DNA of 22,911 nt, taken from the NCBI GenBank assembly GCA_000934385.1, contig KN880760.1, positions 1 to 22,911 of the forward strand, written 5' to 3'. Every line of letters starts with the position of its first letter. Within the stretch, counting starts at the first letter, position 1. The notes beneath the pieces are model-generated. The model worked only from the letters and a program-made list of their open reading frames with translations. It ran no database searches and was not told the DNA's origin. Both the position numbers and the translations under genes were made by a program. Shown here in pieces: positions 20,384 through 22,911 of this stretch. The DNA comes from Cylindrobasidium torrendii FP15055 ss-10 (taxonomy: Eukaryota; Basidiomycota; Agaricomycetes; Agaricales; Physalacriaceae).

Positions 20384-20455
20384 GGCTTTGTAGTGTAGTG
20401 GCTATCACCCGGGATTCTGATTCCCGTGACCCAGGTTCGATCCCTGGCAGGGCCT
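20384..20455 (+). tRNA. tRNA-Gln (CTG)
   Basis: A 72-nt cloverleaf without intron. Acceptor GGCTTTG/CAGGGCC, three-pair D stem GTG/CAC, anticodon stem CGGGA/TCCCG around loop TTCTGAT (anticodon CTG), T arm CCAGG-TTCGATC-CCTGG. The B box GGTTCGATCCC is at 20434-20444. T5 at 20460-20464 is the Pol III terminator. It is divergent from the RabGAP gene, whose start codon is 98 bp away. Confidence 0.95.
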
Positions 20456-20513
20456 TCACTTTTTGCACCCACATAGTCGACGCAAGCCTTCCGATGCCTT
20501 TGTTCAATGTTGA

Positions 20514-20521
20514 CGTCCGTC
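20514..20521. repeat. Target-site duplication, left
   Basis: CGTCCGTC directly before the left inverted repeat of the hAT-like element; the same eight bases follow its right end at 21152-21159. Confidence 0.85.
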
Positions 20522-21151
20522 TAGGGTGGCGGACCTATGCTCCCCGGGGGGTACAGTACCGGTACCGTACCTATGCCCAATTCAGGTGGGGTGTACCGTA
20601 CCGTACTGTACCGTACTGTACCGGCACGTGACAGAAACTTGTGACCTGCGCCACACCTCGCGTTTTGCTTGTTTTTCGTGCTATTCTCCGGTTTTTCTTG
20701 CGTCTGCGTGCATATTACACTATCAAAGGTCTATTATGACACGATTTAACGCTAATGAGCCACTATTGGCGGCTTTTCACCCTGCAATTCCTGCAGGATC
20801 AAGACATTCTTTGAGCAGACTCACATTGGCCCTATGGCTTTTAATTGACTGTAGAACTCTTTCATTAACACCTCTCAACTATATAACAAAGCTACAGCCC
20901 TCGGGGAGCCCAACGAAAGCCATGCCACTCCCCCCACGGTCGTTGGGTGCCCGCCGATCACGCCGCCGCCCGCCCCGCGCCGTGATCCGAAGCCGCACGT
21001 GATGCGGTCACGTGAATGTATCATGTGATAGGTACTGTACCTACCCTCCCGGCGGGGGGTGTACAGTACATGGTACGGTACGGTACGGTACGGTACGGTA
21101 CCGGTACTTATGCTTGGTACCTATGTTCTGGGGGTTAGGTCCGCCACCCTA
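20522..21151. mobile_element. hAT-like non-autonomous element (MITE), 630 bp
   Basis: The element has perfect 16-bp terminal inverted repeats (TAGGGTGGCGGACCTA at 20522-20537, its reverse complement at 21136-21151). It is flanked by the 8-bp direct repeat CGTCCGTC (20514-20521 and 21152-21159). An 8-bp target duplication and ends starting TAGGG fit the hAT superfamily (YARNG ends). Both subterminal regions are dense in GTACC/GGTAC motifs (about 20550-20624 and 21031-21118), including six tandem GGTAC at 21072-21101, resembling the subterminal transposase-binding repeats of hAT elements. The interior has no transposase that I can see, so movement would need an enzyme in trans. The clean duplication and perfect ends suggest a fairly recent insertion, 58 bp past the tRNA-Gln terminator. 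Confidence 0.85.
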
Positions 21152-21159
21152 CGTCCGTC
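21152..21159. repeat. Target-site duplication, right
   Basis: CGTCCGTC directly after the right inverted repeat of the hAT-like element, identical to 20514-20521. Confidence 0.85.
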
Positions 21160-21562
21160 GTCTGCCAGGTGCAGTTGATAACATTACAATTTACTATCCA
21201 TTATGTGTTTCGCATCCCTACGATTGTCAGTCTCAAGTGTTCACCGCCGTCATATCTTTCATTCCCCAGGTTGGTTTGTTTTGGTAGTAGTATTCGACAG
21301 GAAATGACATTGGAAAGGGCAAAGCAGCCCACATCGTTAGTATGAAAATGCTGGCATCCGTAGTCTTGTTCACTACAATGCACAATCTGACAGTTTCATC
21401 GACCAGTCACACCGATTGGAGTAAGAATCGTGCATATTCGGGAATAAACAGTATTGGAAGAAGATATGTATGTACGCTATGAAAGCTGCACTGAATGCTC
21501 AGACCACACAACGCATAATGAGTCAAACATACTTTGCCATAAGCAAGGGAAGAATCAAGGTC
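21160..21562. other. Intergenic between the MITE and the BTB gene 3' end
   Basis: 403 bp without a supported gene, apart from repeat copy B (21243-21336). It should include the 3' UTR of the BTB gene. Confidence 0.4.
21243..21336 (+). repeat. Diverged dispersed repeat, copy B
   Basis: Aligns with 4968-5062 over about 94 bp at roughly 70% identity by eye. Directly downstream (about 21340-21393) lies an intron-like stretch, GTATGA to CTGACAG, after an ATG frame MTLERAKQPTSL. The copies could therefore be relics of a duplicated gene start rather than of a transposon. I cannot decide between these. Confidence 0.4.
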
Positions 21563-22580
21563 TTAGTCAAGAACAAGCTCAACCTGGAAAACAATTGAGC
21601 TGCGGGTGTCCTCGACACGGTGTTATTGGGCTCACCTTGGATATAGCAGCCTTGACGCGCTCAGCGACCTCCATTGCCATGTAGCTGACGGTGGGCGATT
21701 TGAGCTCTTGTTTCCCATTGCATGCGCCTCCCGACGCTTCGTACAGAAAGTACCTCAACTCCGGTTCGATGTCTGCGCCAGGCGCTTTGCAAAGCAGTAT
21801 TCTGGTGTCCTTCACAAATTCTCCTTTCATCGAGTCTAAGATGTGCAGCATACGGTATGGCTTCTCGGTGCGCTCGAGTAGGTCACATCTAGTGGACGAC
21901 CGAACATTCGACGAGCATTCCAAACTGCACTGATTGCTTTTCCCGTTGCCCCGGTCGATCCAGGCGGAAAGAACCGACGTAGCTTTGTCGACGCACTTGA
22001 GAAAGTAGTTCATGAGGGCCTGATATTCGCGTCCGGTGATTAACTTGAGCTCTGGGATGTCTGGCCAAGACGCCAGAGGATACTTCAGCATCTGCGAGGC
22101 TGCCTCTTTTGCCACACCGCCAAAATCCTCCTTGAAGAAGCGCGCGATGGCGAACGCTCGTAAAGGCTCTGCTTTGAGGGATTGCTGCGCATTGGTGTGA
22201 AAGAGTGACACGAGTCGTTTGCGTGGGCGTCCCATTCCATACTTCTCAAGCGCGTCGTGTAGTTTGAGATTGTATAGAGCGGGTAGGATGGCATCTGCCT
22301 TGACATCGATAGGCGCGCAGAGCAAAAGGATGGCCCGGATGGTGGTTTGGTCTTCAGCAACGGTACACACAGTACACCCCTTGTGAATTTCTTGGGGAGG
22401 ACCGGAAAATAACTGGCAGAAAAATGGTGACGCGTATACCAGAAAGGATTTCTGCGTGAAAAGCAGGATGTTATCGGAGGTGCGAAGGACCACGTCCGCA
22501 TCAGTCTCCGAGTCGAAGGGCGCCTCGCCGATGGGAAGGTTGTCTATCTCTGCTCGCGGTAAACTCGCTGTGGTTTTCAT
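21563..22580 (-). CDS. BTB/POZ-domain protein, agaric family
   Basis: Predicted 321-aa protein of the large Agaricomycete BTB family. BTB domains mediate protein-protein contacts, often as adaptors for Cullin-3 ubiquitin ligases; the partner here is unknown. Exons: 22580-21636 and 21583-21563, with one 52-nt intron (GTGAGC..TTCCAG). The BTB fold covers about residues 20-120: DADVVLRTSDNILLFTQKSF, ASPFFCQLFSG, VAEDQTTIRAILLLC, then YNLKLHDALEKYGMG. The family's second half follows: EPLRAFAIARFF, PELKLITGREYQALMNYFLKC. The last exon has seven codons and ends KVELVLD; unspliced, the frame would run to 21579. The start is the first ATG of the frame. A palindromic TATTTAAATA (22604-22613) lies only about 24 bp upstream, so the leader is very short or an upstream exon is missed. 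Confidence 0.87.
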
Positions 22581-22911
22581 TGCAGTCTCGTTATCGCACC
22601 GCTTATTTAAATAGTCTATCCAAAACAATAGTATGAAATACTAGTTTTGCTTTTGTGAACTGATGTCTGCCACCGCAGACTTGTTGTTCCTGCTAGGCGG
22701 GGGAGGAGGGCCCTCGAACGCGTATTCCGTTTCAGTACGGCGCGTTCGGGGACTCCTGGTTCGAGCACACGCGATGGCGTATACGGAAAGACGACCACCC
22801 ATCGCGTTTGCTCTCGGAACAACAAATCTGCTAGATGTCAGTAGGGCGGGTGGGATGGAAAAAGAAAAAGTCGTCTAAGTCGAGTTCGGTACCTCGACAA
22901 TGAGAGTGTGA
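22581..22911. other. BTB gene promoter region and window edge
   Basis: 331 bp with no supported gene. The TATA-like palindrome at 22604-22613 probably belongs to the BTB gene. A 71-codon plus-strand frame at 22663-22878 has no recognisable motif. Confidence 0.4.

Noticed and set aside
20541..20624. GTACC repeats as a microsatellite or CRISPR-like array
   Set aside because: The units are 5 bp without spacers, occur in mirrored form at both ends, and lie inside the TIR-bounded element; they are subterminal repeats.
20526..21002. 158-codon frame inside the hAT-like element
   Set aside because: It begins within the inverted repeat, is rich in residues from the GTACC array and shows no transposase or BED zinc-finger motif.

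Overview
The window looks like nuclear DNA of a basidiomycete, most likely an Agaricomycete. The genes are split by GT-AG introns of about 44-59 nt with GTGCGT/GTATGC-like donors, and the protein families (agaric BTB/POZ protein, F-box-type C-terminus, TEA/ATTS factor, type I metacaspase, Dal5/Liz1-type transporter, GRAM-TBC-EF-hand protein) fit that group. There are two nuclear tRNA genes. I spliced all multi-exon genes by hand, using reading frame, splice signals and family motifs as guides.

Left third (1-7.5 kb). The C-terminal part of an F-box-like protein (+) is followed by about 1 kb without a recognisable gene. Next come two paralogous, unrecognised genes on the minus strand (1863-2914 and 5683-6709). 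They share intron positions and phases and have two internal exons of identical length. They flank a plus-strand gene (3128-4802) for an acidic and lysine-rich, probably nuclear protein. The first paralog and this gene share a 213-bp divergent promoter carrying a TCACGTGA palindrome.

Middle (7.5-15.2 kb), all minus strand. A six-exon type I metacaspase with an intact His/Cys dyad comes first. It is followed by an MFS transporter split into 22 exons in about 2.6 kb, a tRNA-Cys(GCA), and a TEA/ATTS-domain transcription factor. The transporter holds the oddest splice sites of the window: a probable AT-AC intron, and a second junction where the family motif is kept only by an AC 3' end or a compensated frameshift.

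Right third (15.2-22.9 kb). After about 1.5 kb without a supported gene lies a 14-exon GRAM-TBC-EF-hand RabGAP (minus) with a predicted 5-nt microexon. Its start codon is 98 bp from a divergent tRNA-Gln(CTG). Downstream of that tRNA sits a 630-bp non-autonomous hAT-like element (MITE) with 16-bp terminal inverted repeats, an 8-bp target duplication and GGTAC-rich subterminal arrays. A BTB/POZ gene (minus) follows, then the window edge. The genes share no obvious pathway; this looks like ordinary chromosomal sequence with a few unusual splice structures, a local duplication and one transposon insertion.
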